A stretch of DNA of 64,000 nt from Zasmidium citrigriseum (GCA_002786025.1 NHNW01000003.1:310001-374000), one strand, 5' to 3'. Shown: positions 1-12,817, numbered from the stretch's first letter. Program-made: numbers and translations. Notes: generated by a model not told the origin, from the sequence alone.

Positions 1-2281
1 CCACTGCCGCCTTATTGCTCCCAGGCCGTATGACCGTCACGTCGATCCCCTTCACTTTCGCAAATTTCGCTCCGTCATCTTTCACTTTGACTTGTTGTTT
101 GCTGTTGTTGATCCACCACCGCGCCCAGCCTTCGCCGAAGTTCGAGCTGATGTGCATGAGAGCCAGCACGCCGCCGGCTGCGCCTGGTGTCGAGACACCA
201 TCATCCTCCCAGAGTCGCAGCATTTCAATGTTGGCGAATTGCTCTTCGAAGGCGAAGGCTCCTTTCAGTCCTTCGTGAATGACTGTCGTCTTCGTAGTTC
301 GGTAGCTTCCTAGGAGAGTGCGGCCATAGACGGCTGATTGGAAGGCGACGGCGTCGTTCTCGGAAGCGAAGTAGTAATTCACCCAGTTCGTCTTCATTTC
401 CTCCTTGAGCAACCCACCCCATTCCTCGTTATGGAATTTGAGCGAAATTGGCTCCTCCGTCTGCGGAAGTGATACCTTCTCAGGCTCAAAATATGAGCAA
501 TAAGGCACTGTCTCTTCGGTTTCGGAAAGTTTGTGTTGTAGTCGAACTTCGCCATCGTCCTGTAAGCACCAGATGCTGGTTGCGACCTTGGTACCGCCGT
601 GCTCTCTGTTCTCCCGTTTCCGTATTACGAAGACGCGGGCATCTCGGCATGCCGGGACCATGTCGACGTTGTATCGAGGATCCGGGTTATCGTTAGTCTG
701 TGCGTGCTCAACAAGCTTGCCGCGTACGTCGCAGAGGATCGCAGCATTTCGGAAGAGCTGCCTCTCGAATCTTTGGTTCTCATGCGATCTTACTGAGTGG
801 TGATCTGATTGTCTCTTGGTCTTTGCTGTCTGTGGTCTGGATGCGCTTGATACAGGCCTGCTATCGATTAGCTCTGATAAGTCGAGAGAAACTATGGATA
901 ACATACCTCTCATCAACAGGATTCGTTTTCGAGCGCTGCAACTGGGAGAAAACCGACGATGGTGTCGCTGGTGGTTGCAGTCGTTCATACTCCGACGGGA
1001 TGGCCGGCGGTGGCAAGTGTCCAGCACTCTTCACCGAGCTCCAGGTATTCCTCTGACTCCTCGGCGACACGTTATGCTCATGTTCATACTCCGCCTCAGG
1101 CTGTCGGCTGCTGCCGGCAATGGCATCATATTCTTCCTCGACAGCCTTGAACAACGCCGGTAAGGTCGCCGACTCTCTTCTGTAATGTCCAGAGCCACGC
1201 CGTGAGTTTGGCTCAGTCGCGGCATAGCCACTGTCGTTGGGTGATGCCCCTGCATCGAGCCCGCCGCCTATGCTGGAGCGGGCGTCGACGGGAGAGCCGG
1301 TCTCAAAGTCCCAGTCCATACGCTTCCCATCAGAGTGGTAGGAGACGGGCCCAGAGGAACTATAGTAGGCGGAGTCCTCACGGGTCGATCTCGCGCCGGC
1401 GGCGTTGACGGCAAGTTTGGCTGGGGACCCCCGTGGAGAGCGGCTCGCCGGGCGTGGGGGTAATTGGTAACTGGAGGATCGCAAAGGGGGAGGTTCTAGC
1501 ATGCGGCTCGAGTGAGAACTGCTGGGATGTTGATCAAGTGTGGAAGTGGTGCTGGTGCTGTCTCTGATGCTGCCAGATCCAGATCCGGATTCGATCGCTC
1601 TGTCGCGGGCGTGTAAGGAAGGAGTGCTGGACGCAATTGCCATGATGATGCGATGCAGGTCGTCAATCTTGTCGCCGAGATCTCCGTGTACTCGATCGTG
1701 AATACTCGCAATGTTCTCTGAACTTGACGTCAGTATCTCTTTGCCGCAGTAAGCTGATCTCACTCACCCGCCATGGGAACAACCGTCTTCTCCAACCTGG
1801 CCAACGATCTAGACTGCAAAGCCTGCATGGTAAGGTTGATGGAGTTTGTGTGCATATTGAGCATGTTCCGCAACTCAGTGATATCACCTCCTTCTGTGGT
1901 CCATTTGAACGTCTTGTAGTTGGCAACGACCACCTCGCTCCAGCTCCGTTCCACCACAAATCCTCCATTTGTCTCTTTCTTCTTGATGACTTGATACCGG
2001 TCCACAAAGCTGTCGAGATCGTCCAGCGTCTTGTGGGCACTCTGGAGAATGGCGTTCACGGCGGCTCGTGTGTCGGCATCGGCGTGTGCGAGGATGCTCC
2101 CATCGGTGTGTAACGTTTCAGCAACCAGCTTGAGGGCGTCGCTGAGTCCATTGGCCTCTCTCTCGACCTCCGCGAACTCGGCCGGAGCACTCTTCTTGCC
2201 ATGGGTGAATGCTCGTCCAATCTTCCAAGCCGTCTGGCTCAGCATTAAGATATCTCCCACGGAGAGGGGCTGGAATGCCAT
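1..2281 (-). CDS. STAND-N-terminal-like fungal protein, 3' end beyond window
   Basis: Read on the minus strand as three exons: 2281-1768, 1717-907 and 857 to past position 1. The introns are 1718-1767 (GTGAGT..TTCAG) and 858-906 (GTATGT..CAG, branch GCTAATC). This gives 727 codons so far, with no stop before the window edge. The N-terminus (MAFQPLSVGDILMLSQTAW...) is a helical segment of about 150 residues resembling the domain found at the start of fungal STAND/NLR-like proteins. It is followed by a Ser/Pro-rich disordered linker (about residues 190-430). A folded, Trp-rich C-terminal region follows (YYFASENDAVAFQ..., ARWWINNSK). No NACHT or kinase motif is present in the visible part. The intron calls are supported by frame continuity across both junctions. 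Function unknown; the family assignment of the N-terminus is from memory. Confidence 0.8.
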
Positions 2282-3470
2282 GACTCCGGTTCAAACCCGG
2301 GGCAGCGCGGCCCCGAAACGCAGTGTCTGGGTGCTGGTCCCTGAGCCCAAGTCGAACAGGCCTGCTCAGATCGATGCGCTGGCAAAGGTGTCGTCGTTTC
2401 GCGGGGATCTCATGTAGTGTGTAGACTCACAACATAGCCTTGCGCGGATCGAAGTAGATACGCCTCAGGCAAAACTGCTAAAGACCTGCCTCGGGCCCCT
2501 GGAGCATCACAGTTTCGATTCCCACCAGTGGAAAGCCAGTGAGCCTTCGAAGGCCGCCTGGCGTGCGCATCTTCGCACGCGTTCAGGCGCGGCTCTCTGC
2601 TGCCGGGGCGCAGGCGCAGCATGGAAGAGCCATGCATCCTTCAAGCCACCTGCGGGCAATAGAACGCTCCTCTGAGCCATGTGGTGGTGAGGAAGACTCC
2701 GCCGTCAGCGTGTTGAAAGCCGCCGACTGGAGAAAACGTGCGCTGATCTCGAATTCTGTTTGGACCGAGCGAGAGCTTCCTTCGGAACCACCCCTCCTCC
2801 CACTTTCTGCTGCGCAGGCGAAATGACAATTCCTTCGAGAGGCTCGAATGGGCTCCGAGGACTGCAGTTTGGAACGAACGGCATGCTTGCATTGGCAAAC
2901 ATCTGCGTGATGATGTTCAATACTTCCATTTGCAACGACTTTGGTCGCCGTCTTCGGATTCGCTCCGCTCCGATTGAGGACCCTGGCCATACCACTTTAG
3001 CCCTGACAGAGTTCGCCCGGTCGACGACTTCACCCTTCTTCGCTTGCAACGTGGAGATCCTGCTCGCACATGGCAGCGGATAGGCCAGGTCAAAAAGAGG
3101 CATGTCTCCGTGTAAGGCGACTAAGGCCCATCGCACCTTGCAGATGGACCCAATTGCGATTTCCTCATGTGCATGTATGCCGATGTGCGATGAGGTCGTT
3201 TCACATGCTTGTCGTGGGGAAATACGCATTGGAAGTTGCATGCCCTCCCACAGACTGTGCGTTGACGATTGTAGATTGCGATCTCGCCGCTCTCCGACTT
3301 GAACGTTGACTATGCTGATAAGGAAATGCGGATAAAAGATAATCATCATAAAGTGCCCTGGGTCATGCTTCTATCGCTTCATCGTAAGTAATCCATGCCG
3401 AACTGTCAGCCATTGAGAACAAATCAAGCCCCTCCTAATCCGGCCATTGTGAAACCCATACATGGTATCT
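2282..3470. other. Intergenic, no convincing gene
   Basis: This 1.2 kb stretch lies between the starts of the upstream minus-strand gene and the 3' end of the ABC transporter. Open frames exist on both strands (for example 2705-3349 minus and 2760-3083 plus), but they overlap one another, carry no recognisable domain and lack clear intron or start context. It probably holds the promoter of the gene starting at 2281 (read leftwards would be its downstream side, so its upstream side is here). Confidence 0.5.
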
Positions 3471-5662
3471 CTAATTCTTCTTCAGGTACGTGACAATCCA
3501 TCCGAGGAGACGGTAGACGGCAATGATGCCGATGAGGATTCCCACCCACTTGCCTTCCCTCCCGAGGGCGTATCCATAGTTGTCAAGGACGGCTTTGCCC
3601 TCGATCTTGCACTGCGATTGCAATGCGCTTCTGTACATGCAGAAGCATTCGCCATTGTCGAGCACCTCGCAGTTGTAGTTCCGCGACTTGAACTCGTTGA
3701 CCATCATGCCTTGGAAGACGTACGCTTGATAGTCGATGTAGTGGAAGACGTATTCGTAGAAGGGGTTGAGTACGGGCATGGAGACGAGGAATCCGCCGAC
3801 ACTCATCCAGAGACTGCGAAGTTGAAATGTCAGTGTGGAATTGGTATCGCGAGGCTGCAATGCTTACCCATTGGCGAATGCGATGAGTGCCAGCGCGACA
3901 ACGAAGTTCGGAAAGAGCGAAGACACCAGTACGACGAGCGATTCGGCAGCGATGAGATCCAAAAATAGCCACATGATCCAAGTGAAGAAGGCGGCGCCGT
4001 CTGGACGGAGGTTGATGAGCCAGTAGCTGACGATGCTGAAGAGGACCGAGATCAGGACTATTGGAATTGGTTAGAGACGAATCGGCAAAGCGCACACTTT
4101 GACTTCACTTACAAAGGAATGGCAGCCCGATCAGGAAGTTAGCCACCAAGAAAGCCGTTGGTCCGTACAGGCCATTGGCACGCTCCTTCACGAACGTGGC
4201 TCGGTCTTCCAGGAATGCTGGCACATATGCGACAGCCATGAACGACATGAAGGCGGAGCCGAAGAACTGTGGCAAGTCAGTATCGCACAACCACTGCTCC
4301 ATGATTTCGAACTTACAATCGCATTGACGAATGGCTGAATGTGCTCCTGAGTCGGAGATAAGCGCACCCAGACCGTCCCCATCATAATCGCCAGACCCAT
4401 GTACATCGCCACTCGAATCCAGTAACACACAATGTCGCGGTAGCTCTTGATGAAAGCCCGGTGAAGCAATGTGAAGATTTGCGAGTACATCGATGGAACT
4501 CCCGCAGTGCCCACCTTCACCTGTTGGCCTGCAAGGGACTGAATCTCGTTGCGAAGATCATCGGGGCGTTCGGATGTCTTCCAGCCTTCAAAAATGATTT
4601 CGAGTTTGGTCTGGGCCTCATGGTTGCCGAAGTCAACATTGGTCAGATCGAGCATGTGCTCGGCCGGATTCGTGAGATCTGGGACTCCTATTCCCAAACG
4701 TTGGAAGTACTGGTCAATCTCGTCGACAGCGCCATAGAAGCAAGTCCGCCCTTGGGACAAGAGGGTGATCTTCTCAAAAAGCTTCAACGTCTTGGTAGAT
4801 GGCTGGTGGATGCTAGCGATGACGATCAACTGCGTAAGTTAGCGAGAGCGGACATCTAGATAATTGCAGTTGACTCACGTTGTTCTGCTGGGCAATGTTG
4901 CGAATGAAGGACATGACTTCAAAGCTGGCTGTGCTGTCCAGCCCACTCGTAGGCTCATCGAGGTAGAGCACACGGGGCCCGGTGATTAGCTGTGTAGCAA
5001 CACTGACTCTGCGCTTTTGGCCACCAGAGATACCCTTTTGAATAGGAGTACCAATGAGGGTGCGACGCTGACCTGTGAGACCAAAGGCGTCAATCAGGCT
5101 GGTGACACGTTCGCGCGCTTCGGCTTTGGTTACGGTGCTGCCATGCGCGTCAGTAAGGCATGGCTTGACAGGTCGGTGGTACGAGCACGAACCTTGGGAG
5201 CGCAAGCTTGGCAGCAAACTTCAATGTCTCCTCCACAGTGAGCGATCCGATCAGCGTGTCCTCTTGCTCGACGAAGGAGCTGACGTCGCGATGGGTTGCA
5301 AGCGGGCATTCCTCGCCGTTGATGAGCACGGATCCTCGGGTAGGAGGTTGTCGCCGGGCGAGAGTGTTCAAGAGCGTTGTCTTGCCAGATCCAGATGGGC
5401 CCATCAAAGCCATCATTTGGCCGGGACGGACAAGGCCGGACGACTCATGGAGGATATCGCGATCCTGCTGGGTGTTGCGGTCCTTGACGGTGACAGTGAG
5501 ATCCTGCCAGGCCAGTGAGGTAACATCCTCGTTGAGAAAGATGGGCGTCCGGGAGGTTTGCTTCTCAACATCCTCTGCGGTCATGGCGCTGTCGCGCTTC
5601 GCTGCTGCTTCGTCGGGCGGCATGATTAACATTTCAATGTCGGAGCGGTAGCTGTCCCTCAT
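3471..5662 (-). CDS. Half-size ABCG (White-type) ABC transporter
   Basis: Six exons on the minus strand: 5662-5193, 5137-4879, 4829-4317, 4266-4113, 4057-3868 and 3813-3471, coding for 642 residues. The five introns (49-55 bp) all have GT..AG ends and most have TACTGAC or CTAAC branch sites; all junctions keep frame. The ATP-binding domain comes first, the reverse order typical of ABCG: Walker A GPSGSGKTT, signature ISGGQKRR, Walker B VLYLDEPTSGLD and the H-loop IASIHQP. The C-terminal half has several membrane helices (LFLDLIAAESLVVLVSSLF, GILIGIIAVYRLLGWIV). One half transporter of this length must dimerise. The family exports lipids, pigments or drugs; the substrate cannot be told here. 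The start at 5662 is the first ATG in frame; a spliced upstream start (an ATG lies near 5750 in another frame) is possible. Confidence 0.9.
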
Positions 5663-7246
5663 CAGCAACGGCGGAGGCGGTGGTGGTATCGCGGCCTCTG
5701 CTCTTCAGCCGGCCATGGAGAACGAGGTGCTTTTTGATGGAAGAAGGCATGTGCGACAAACGCCGATGTTTGTAGTGGTCGGGGAGGGAGGGCCGCGGGC
5801 ATGGGAGCGTGCGGTCCATCGACGGCTAGCAGCAGTTCAGCACAAGATAGCGTGGGTTATGTTCGGGGATACAAGTTGTCGTCTTGGTGATTCGTCGTGT
5901 TCTGTACTACTCACGTTTCACGGCCTGGAGCCCGCGTACTAAGCTGGTCGCCGACTGTTTAGCCCCTATCCCCTACCCTGAGGCTTGCCCGACGCGACGG
6001 CGACGGCGAGGCCAACGAACGCCAGCTCGCGGATATGGCACCGCGGGCAGCAAACGTCTGCTCGCAAGAAGACGCCTACAGCTGTCGTTCATGTTGCACC
6101 GATGCCGTGGAACGCGGTCAGGCCGGGTGTTGATGAGCAATTTGGGCCATCCCGGAACATCACCTGGTGCTGCATGCCGGCAGGGGTTCTCCACGGCACA
6201 CATTGCATTGCAGCCCACATCGCCGCTTGGCGCGAGACGTCTCGACCGCTGATGAGCTGCTTGCCATCACTTTCCTGTCGCACAGCAGAGATGAAGAGAA
6301 CCAGCATGAAAATATGAAGCCCGCGTGATGTGACGCCATGTCCCGAAGGATTTGCAGAACACCCGCCATCGCTCCTTCCACAAGCAAGCGAACTTTGCCT
6401 GATGAATCGCACTTTCCAGATCCACGGCTGCTGGATCCTTCCCCTCACGGATCATTCAGAAGAGGCTCGATAGCCAAAAGAGAGATTCGCTACAATCGCC
6501 GTTTCAATGGCTCTGAAGGGCTCCCGTATAGACGACCGCATCCATCCGTCAGCTTTTCGGCCTCGACTCAAGACTGCCCGACCATGTCTTGATGACAACT
6601 CGACCATTAATGATTCCACCGAAGACTACCCTCTAGAGATCCCGGCGATGCCGATAGCTTGGAAGCAACATGATGAGTGGCAACGATGTTCTCCGGACAT
6701 TGCTCACGCTCTTTCCAGGTTGCCGGACCAAGACCACCCCTGTGCTTCGTATAGGGGAGCACGCTGCGATGGCTCCATGCCTCATTCGTAACGAGGACGC
6801 CTTCTTCTTCCATCATACTCGGGGACCAGCCAATGTGCAAGACCGACTTCGAAGTACACGGCTCGTCGATATCTACGTGGCCATGATCGCCGACATGCGA
6901 CCCGAGAGGGATCTTCGCCCAGCAAGCCCTTTCAACACTCTCTCAATGCCTCTGTTTTGCAGCGACATTCGCTCTACTCAATTTTCGTCGGCGTTTCGGC
7001 CTCCTACTACCGTTGTAATCACCACGAGGCTCGGATTCGGCCCTGAACAATGGGGTCGAGCAGTGAAGCCTACTGACAGGAGTCGAACAATGCCATTGTC
7101 TTTCTCCCATCTCCCATCACTGCCTACCATCACTGTCAGACCTCACGCACAACACGATGTCATGCGTTATCGCCTACCCTTCAAATCCACTCCTCCTTCC
7201 TCCCCTCTCCATCTTCCCTCCCCAGACCTCCCCAGCAACGCCCACC
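5663..7246. other. Divergent intergenic region (ABCG and LPPELR gene promoters)
   Basis: This is a 1.6 kb region between two divergently transcribed genes. I see no domain-bearing open frame. The long plus-strand frame through 6670-7608 is a shadow of the 7247 gene plus pyrimidine-rich leader DNA. The C-rich stretch at about 7190-7245, just before the ATG at 7247, looks like the CT-rich core promoter common in filamentous fungi. Confidence 0.5.
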
Positions 7247-7912
7247 ATGTTCCCCTTCACCCAACTCTTCAACCTCCTTTTCCCACCCAAACCCTTCCCC
7301 CTGCTCTCCCTCCCACCAGAACTCCGCACAACAATCTACGCCCACGACTTTCCCAAGCGCACAATCTACATCTCAACCTCCAGCCCGCCAAAACCCATCA
7401 CCGAACCCCCTCTCCTCTCCACCAGCAAACACATTCGCAGCGAAACCCGCAAACTCTTCTACTCCACAATCGAGCTCAAAATCCCCTACCGCGAACCCCT
7501 GTACCCACCCCTCGTATCTCAAATCCCCCACAACCAACTCATCCTCCTCCGTCGCTTCGTGATCAACTACATCACCCGCCTGACCGTCACGATCCAACTC
7601 ACCGGTGATCCGGCCAAGAAAGTCAAAGAAGAGATCAAACTGCGCAGTGACAAATTCGGTGTTTCCATGAGGACGAAGAAGTTCTACGTGCGTGTCCTGT
7701 CCTCGAGGAAGGACATCTCGCGGGAGTTTTGCGAGGAGTTCGCCGAGCTGATAGCCGAGTCTGTCGACGACGTCTTTGACGAGAAGGGTCGAACGAGAGA
7801 GTCGGGCTTGTGGCTCGAAGCCCAGGAGTTGCAGGAGTTGATGAGGATGATCAATTTGAAGGCCCCGGTGATGTTGCAGGAGATGTGTGGTGTTCGTGTT
7901 AACGTATATTAA
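7247..7912 (+). CDS. Short LPPELR-motif (F-box/2EXR-like) protein
   Basis: Single-exon gene of 221 residues. The ATG at 7247 sits in CCCACCATG; an in-frame ATG at 7157 also exists but lies in the pyrimidine-rich leader. Near the N-terminus is LLSLPPELRTTIY, the signature of a large family of short F-box-like or 2EXR-like proteins expanded in Dothideomycetes. The remainder is basic and charged, with a helical region (KDISREFCEEFAELIAESVDDVF) and no catalytic motif. Family members are often lineage-specific and their functions are unknown. I assign only the N-terminal motif with confidence. Confidence 0.75.
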   Translation: MFPFTQLFNLLFPPKPFPLLSLPPELRTTIYAHDFPKRTIYISTSSPPKPITEPPLLSTSKHIRSETRKLFYSTIELKIPYREPLYPPLVSQIPHNQLILLRRFVINYITRLTVTIQLTGDPAKKVKEEIKLRSDKFGVSMRTKKFYVRVLSSRKDISREFCEEFAELIAESVDDVFDEKGRTRESGLWLEAQELQELMRMINLKAPVMLQEMCGVRVNVY

Positions 7913-8414
7913 GTGCGCGTGATTTGATGATGACCAGATTGTGATTTCCGTGAAGTTTTGAAAATGAAGGCATGCAGCCGACCACGTGCTTTGAGAGATT
8001 GAGAACCAGATAGCAAGAAGCTGAAATATGAAAACGAGCACTCGAATTCAATCAGAAACTACCTCGCATCCTCATCAAGAACCCATACAAGCAAATAAGA
8101 GATACCACTCATTATAAGCTGCTAATACTGTCTCCCAAAAGAATCAAACCCACAACTCGCAGACAAGAACTCCCATTTTTCATTCGCGTACAGCCGTTAA
8201 AGATCATAACAAGGCAGACAAGCCCAACGCAAAGTAAAGACATGAATCGGGAAAGTCATTCTTGGGGGTATCCATTGTGTCGTTCATTCCATCCAACCCT
8301 GTTGCCACGGTACTGCCAACCTGTGTGCTTTGCCCAAAGCGCCTTAGAGCGCCTGTCGTCAATAGTCGTCAATTCGTGTGCTTCATGAGTGTGGCCTTTC
8401 GAAGCGTGGTAGGT
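7913..8414. other. 3' region between convergent genes
   Basis: About 500 bp between two convergent genes (7247 plus and 8415 minus). It should contain both 3' UTRs. No open frame or repeat stands out. Confidence 0.5.
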
Positions 8415-10757
8415 CTACCAGCGACTGGTGTTGCTGCGGCCTAGGCCGGGTCGTGCTGGTGGAAGCATGGATCTCTTTACTGGACTACCAGTGGATCGAT
8501 CGGGGGCGGGCATTGCTTGGGCTTGACCAATCTTGCCAAAGTCTTGGAAGATGTCAATGCCTTCTTCGCTGCCGTCGCTGTGTAGTTCAACGCCAAAAAG
8601 TTCGGCGACATCGTTGTTGCCCGCATCATGTGCCGGCTGAAGGTTTTCGCCGCCGAGACCAACATCGAACCAGCTCTGGTCGGCTGCGTTGGAGGTCGGT
8701 GGCTTGTGCGAGTTCTTGAGCGGTGAGCCAAGTTTGGCTGGTGATTTGAATTGGCCGTTTCTCGCCATGAAGGGCGAGAGTGAGAATGGGCTGCCATTGC
8801 TGGGCGGCAGCATAAGGTTGTTACTCTTTGCGGTGCCAGTGATATCAGCTAAAATGCCACTGCTAGTGGCGGCGCGGACGAGGGAAGGTCGGCGGTTTGA
8901 CTTCTTCTCGGGCGAACCACGCGTGGCGACGTCTTCCTCAGGTGCATCGATGAAGATGTCGAATGCGGCGTTGGTGAAGTTGTATGCATTTGGCGTACCA
9001 CCGACAGGTCGCCAAGGAGTCTTGCCCTGCTTGTAGGGTGAGATGAAAGGTGTGAGCCCAACGTGGCCTTCCTCGTGAAGATTGAAGGCTGGACTCCACA
9101 AGTTGTTCTCTGGGATAGGGCTGAAGCCTTTGGCTGGAGAACCAAGCAAAGCGCTGACAGCTTTGCGATGGTCTCGCAAGTTCGTGTTGGGTGATATGGA
9201 TGGTGGTGGGCGAGCAGGCTTCTTAAAGACCACTGCCGGTGTCAAAGGGTTGTCATCTCGGTGGGCGGGCGATGACCCGAACACACCCGGCAGGCCGTGA
9301 TATTGGGACTGATCTTTGCTGGGGCTATCGAATGATGAGCTGCGCATTCGGGCAATCTCAGCCTCAGCGCGGCCCTTCTTGATGCGGTGGTTCCTGATCT
9401 CAGCTTCGTGAGCGAGTTGTTGGGAAGCACCGCGAGCAGCTGAGGACTCGATCGACGACCAGTAGCCACTGTCGTTCAAGCCAGCAAACTTGCGACGCTC
9501 GCCACGCGAGCGACTTGAAGAGGGAAGACGTGATGCTGGAGGCGGGGTGTCCTTGCGGTGAGGCATGGCGGGTGGCGATGAGTTGAGATCTTGAGGCGGA
9601 GGGGACGATCGCATGAGAGCTGGCGGAGGAGGCATTGCAGCGGCGTCATCCCTCTCCTGCTCGTCTTCTTGGAGAGCAGGGTCAGAGGCGGGAATAGTGC
9701 CATCTGAAGACAGCTCAGCATCGTCTGGGAACTTGGCCGAATCGATGTCCTTGGTCTCCAGCTTTCGAATTGGGTTTGGCCCAAGGGTGAAGTTGCTGAT
9801 GGCTGGCGTACTGGCTGGTCGGTACGATGCAGGATCAGATGGGATGGAGATGCCATACTGTGAGCCATCTGGGTTGATGATCTTGCGGACTGGCTGCTTC
9901 TTGCCAAGCAGGAATGGACGTTCTTCGCCAGCTTTGATAGCCCAATAGTTGCCCTTGCCGGGGTCGTCCTTTGGTCGCTCCTGTTTGATGAAGTTCTTGT
10001 TGAGACTGAGGTTATGGCGAATGCTGTTTTGCCATCCTCCTTCGGCGGCTCGGTAGAATGCAAAGTTGTCTGAGATCCATTTGTAGATCTGGGCCAGCGT
10101 GAGTCTTCGGTTCGGAGAGCGCAGGATGGCCATTCCAATCAGTTCGGCATAGCTATGTGGAGGCTTCTGGCCGTCATCCACAATCGCTGGCATGTCGTCA
10201 GGATGAGGGAGCTGGAATGGCTCATCATCCCTCAGCTTCTGCTTCTTGATAGGTTGCTTCATGGGAGCAGGCTCCAGAGGGCGTTTATTGGGTGCTTTGT
10301 AGACGTAGTCAGGTTCTGGGTATGGCGGCATACTCAAATCGCCAAAGGACGCGCCTTCGAACATGTTCTCCTTGTCGTATGCAGGCTGGGGTGGATATCC
10401 CGGGTAGAGGCCACGCTCCGGCCGGGGAGCCACTTGTTGGTACATGGAGTAGAAGCCGCCGTTCTTCTGCGGCGAGTCGGTCTTGAAGTTGGGTTGCGGT
10501 GGTAGAGGGAGTTTGTAGTCGGACAGGCTGTGCGCGCTCATTGGCCGGAGGGGAGAGCTGTCCTTCTTGGATGGGGAAGAGCCGGGTTTGGTCGAGGTGG
10601 ATGGGTTCAGCTGCACATTTTGCTTGTTGGACGCGTCGCTGAGAGGGCCGAGAGCGTGAAGGAGAGCGGTCTCGACGTCGTGTTCCTGGGACGGGGCATT
10701 GTAGGCGTCCGGGTCTTCATAGACCTCCAGCGGCGGAGGCCGACGCGTCGTTGCCAT
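8415..10757 (-). CDS. Forkhead transcription factor (Sep1/Hcm1-like)
   Basis: Uninterrupted minus-strand frame from the ATG at 10757 to a stop at 8415, 780 residues. One forkhead (winged-helix) domain spans about residues 197-285, opening with [15 protein letters not shown]. It carries the recognition helix [12 protein letters not shown] and the wing segment GKGNYWAI. No FHA domain is visible, which argues against the Fkh1/Fkh2 subclass and fits the Sep1/Hcm1-like class that controls cell-cycle and septation genes. The rest is low complexity, rich in Pro and Ser with many SP/TP sites ([20 protein letters not shown]), consistent with CDK regulation. The subclass is an inference from domain content, not from alignment. 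Confidence 0.9.
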   Translation of the reverse strand: MATTRRPPPLEVYEDPDAYNAPSQEHDVETALLHALGPLSDASNKQNVQLNPSTSTKPGSSPSKKDSSPLRPMSAHSLSDYKLPLPPQPNFKTDSPQKNGGFYSMYQQVAPRPERGLYPGYPPQPAYDKENMFEGASFGDLSMPPYPEPDYVYKAPNKRPLEPAPMKQPIKKQKLRDDEPFQLPHPDDMPAIVDDGQKPPHSYAELIGMAILRSPNRRLTLAQIYKWISDNFAFYRAAEGGWQNSIRHNLSLNKNFIKQERPKDDPGKGNYWAIKAGEERPFLLGKKQPVRKIINPDGSQYGISIPSDPASYRPASTPAISNFTLGPNPIRKLETKDIDSAKFPDDAELSSDGTIPASDPALQEDEQERDDAAAMPPPPALMRSSPPPQDLNSSPPAMPHRKDTPPPASRLPSSSRSRGERRKFAGLNDSGYWSSIESSAARGASQQLAHEAEIRNHRIKKGRAEAEIARMRSSSFDSPSKDQSQYHGLPGVFGSSPAHRDDNPLTPAVVFKKPARPPPSISPNTNLRDHRKAVSALLGSPAKGFSPIPENNLWSPAFNLHEEGHVGLTPFISPYKQGKTPWRPVGGTPNAYNFTNAAFDIFIDAPEEDVATRGSPEKKSNRRPSLVRAATSSGILADITGTAKSNNLMLPPSNGSPFSLSPFMARNGQFKSPAKLGSPLKNSHKPPTSNAADQSWFDVGLGGENLQPAHDAGNNDVAELFGVELHSDGSEEGIDIFQDFGKIGQAQAMPAPDRSTGSPVKRSMLPPARPGLGRSNTSRW

Positions 10758-11870
10758 TCGGGAGGGCACCAACGGTAGTATATGAGGTATCCGGCGGGTT
10801 GCTTGCTTCTATCGACGCGTCGAAAGCGTGTACCTCGGGTCTGGGGAGCGTTCCCGTGGGTGAATATTGGCGGTGGGTTCGTTGTGGGACGCAGATCGAT
10901 CGTGTCGGTATCGTGGCGGTGTCGATCGCGGTATGGCGGTGCTTTATGGCGATGAGGGCGTCGTAGCGATGAAAGAAATTTCTGTTTACATCTCTTCATC
11001 AGCCTTGGTGCCCAAATCTTGGTAGGCGGATTGCTAGAGCGGACGTGTTCTGGGACAAAGCAAGCCTGACCCCGGTTCTGCTCTCGCACGGTGCGCGCGC
11101 AAGAGGCAGTGCGTGGGCAAGCGCGGCTGGCTTCGGGAAGGCACTCACCTCTGCAATGCTCCTTCCCGCCGAGTTGACGAGGGTGAATCGAAGGGCAATA
11201 TGGGCGGAGTGGGCGTAATATCAGACGTGTCTTGCACAATGGCGGAGGGAGGAGGGCAGTGTACGACAGCGAGGGCGCGAAGGTGAGAGCTGAGCGGGTG
11301 AGGCTCCGACAGAGCGGGGCCCAGTCTTGCGCACGCTGGGCGGAATCCTGCTCCAGTCGATGCCGGCCTCTTGCGAAACGAGCAACTGCAAGGGAGCGGC
11401 AGAGTCTCGCCAACGTGCTGGTGGACGATTGGCTGCTCGCGCGCCGCACAAAGCGCTTGCGACGTTCCTTGCTTCAGGCCGCGGTGGATCTCGCTGGCTC
11501 GCCCGACGCGTCGATCGAGCGATCGAGCTACCGGCGATGGGCGACTGACGTCGAATGAAATTTGCCGTTCCCGACTGCTGCGTGAACGGTGCGTCTGGCC
11601 GTGGTCGTCAAGTGTTTGCAGCGAGCAGCAATGATGAAGAGAGACCGGAGAATAAAAGAGCTGCCTTTGGCTCAGCTGAGACCTGGACGTGAAGAGTCGT
11701 GTTACTAGGCCTGATTGGCTCGAGTGACGCCATCAGCAAGGATCCACCGCCTCGCGAAATTGATGCACCGGCACGTGACCTTGATTTTTCGACCAAGCTC
11801 GACTTCCATCCTCTCGAACTTTGTGATATCCCACGCTGATCGGCGCCTCTTGGTCCCGATCGCCGCCAAC
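10758..11870. other. Divergent promoter region, forkhead and small Lys/Glu-rich gene
   Basis: This 1.1 kb interval separates two divergent starts (10757 minus and 11871 plus). It is GC-rich with no credible coding frame. A long 5' UTR for the forkhead gene is likely here, as is usual for fungal cell-cycle regulators, but I cannot place a transcription start. Confidence 0.5.
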
Positions 11871-12258
11871 ATGGTCGCAACGTACGTTAAATCTGTAATT
11901 TCTAATTATGCCAGAAGAATATCTTGTAACGATCCGCAGTCGACGCTCCCTGGCTCAAGCAAACCAGACTCCCAAGGTCGAGAAGGAGTCCGTCCCGCCG
12001 CCCGCCAAGACTGAAGATGCCAATGCGGCCGATGCGAAGAAGACCAGCCTAAAGAGGAAGATCAAGGACGAGATTAAGGAAGAAGATGTAGAGAAGAAGG
12101 TGCAAGCTGAGCCTTCTGAAGCCCCGCAGAATGCTTCGGAGAAGTCAAAGCGAGCCAGGCGGAGGCATCGTGCTGCTCTAAAGAGACAGGACGAAGGAAG
12201 GACGCGCAATGGCACTCCGAGGGAACAGGAGAAGGATGAGAGCGAGGACGATGGCTGA
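11871..12258 (+). CDS. Small Lys/Glu-rich protein with 11-nt first coding exon
   Basis: Exon 1 is only 11 nt (11871-11881, ATG GTC GCA AC). A 58-bp intron follows (11882-11939, GTACGT..CCGCAG) and exon 2 runs 11940-12258, giving 109 residues starting MVATRRSLAQANQ. The splice joins the frame exactly; a later ATG at 11908 lies inside the intron and would give a slightly longer variant. The protein is very rich in Lys, Glu and Ala (KRKIKDEIKEEDVEKK, SKRARRRHRAALKRQ) with probable nuclear localisation signals. It looks like a disordered or coiled-coil nuclear or nucleolar protein. I do not recognise the family. Confidence 0.65.
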
Positions 12259-12817
12259 AGCAAGGTTGGTCCGGACGAGCTGAGCCAAGACGACACCACA
12301 ACTTGTACAACAATCACATGAACCACTTCCGCACGAAGCAACGTCCTGAGAGCCTTGGATGGCCGTGATTGCAGTGGAAGACGTGCCTCATCCTTGGGCC
12401 GTGAATGAGCTTCCTTTGCGGCCAATGTCTGGGAAGGTCGGGGCCATACGACACCGAGTATGACCGGCCGATATAGGCCGACAGGAAGGACCTGTATCTT
12501 GGATGAAGGCATGAGCGTAAGGAGACAATGAATGTATCAATTTGTCTTTGAACCAACTGCGCACCCTAGGTCAATTGTCTCCCGCAACTAACGTACTCAT
12601 CTTCTGCCCAGTGGCGGACCACAGGAAAGGAGATCAACGTTATCCATGCCGGTCATCCACCTTGTATATCGCACCATTGAGGCGAGGATCGATACGAGGT
12701 GTCGAGCAAGCCTTGTACATTGTTGCTGGAAAGATCATATGTCAATACTGGCCGGGTGCAGAACCTCAGGACTGTCATTCGACCTACCTGGACCCATCTC
12801 AGCCAGCGTCGGACCTC

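Noticed and set aside
2284..2302. TCCGGTTCAAACCCGGG, a good tRNA T-arm match
   Set aside because: No D arm, anticodon arm or matching acceptor around it; it overlaps the start of the coding gene at 2281. Chance or decayed.
2705..3349. 214-codon minus-strand open frame
   Set aside because: No domain, Arg/Ser-rich composition typical of chance frames in GC-rich DNA, and an equally long plus-strand frame overlaps it.
6670..7608. 312-codon plus-strand open frame
   Set aside because: It overlaps the LPPELR gene in another frame and is dominated by Pro/His/Thr from the C-rich leader; it is a shadow.
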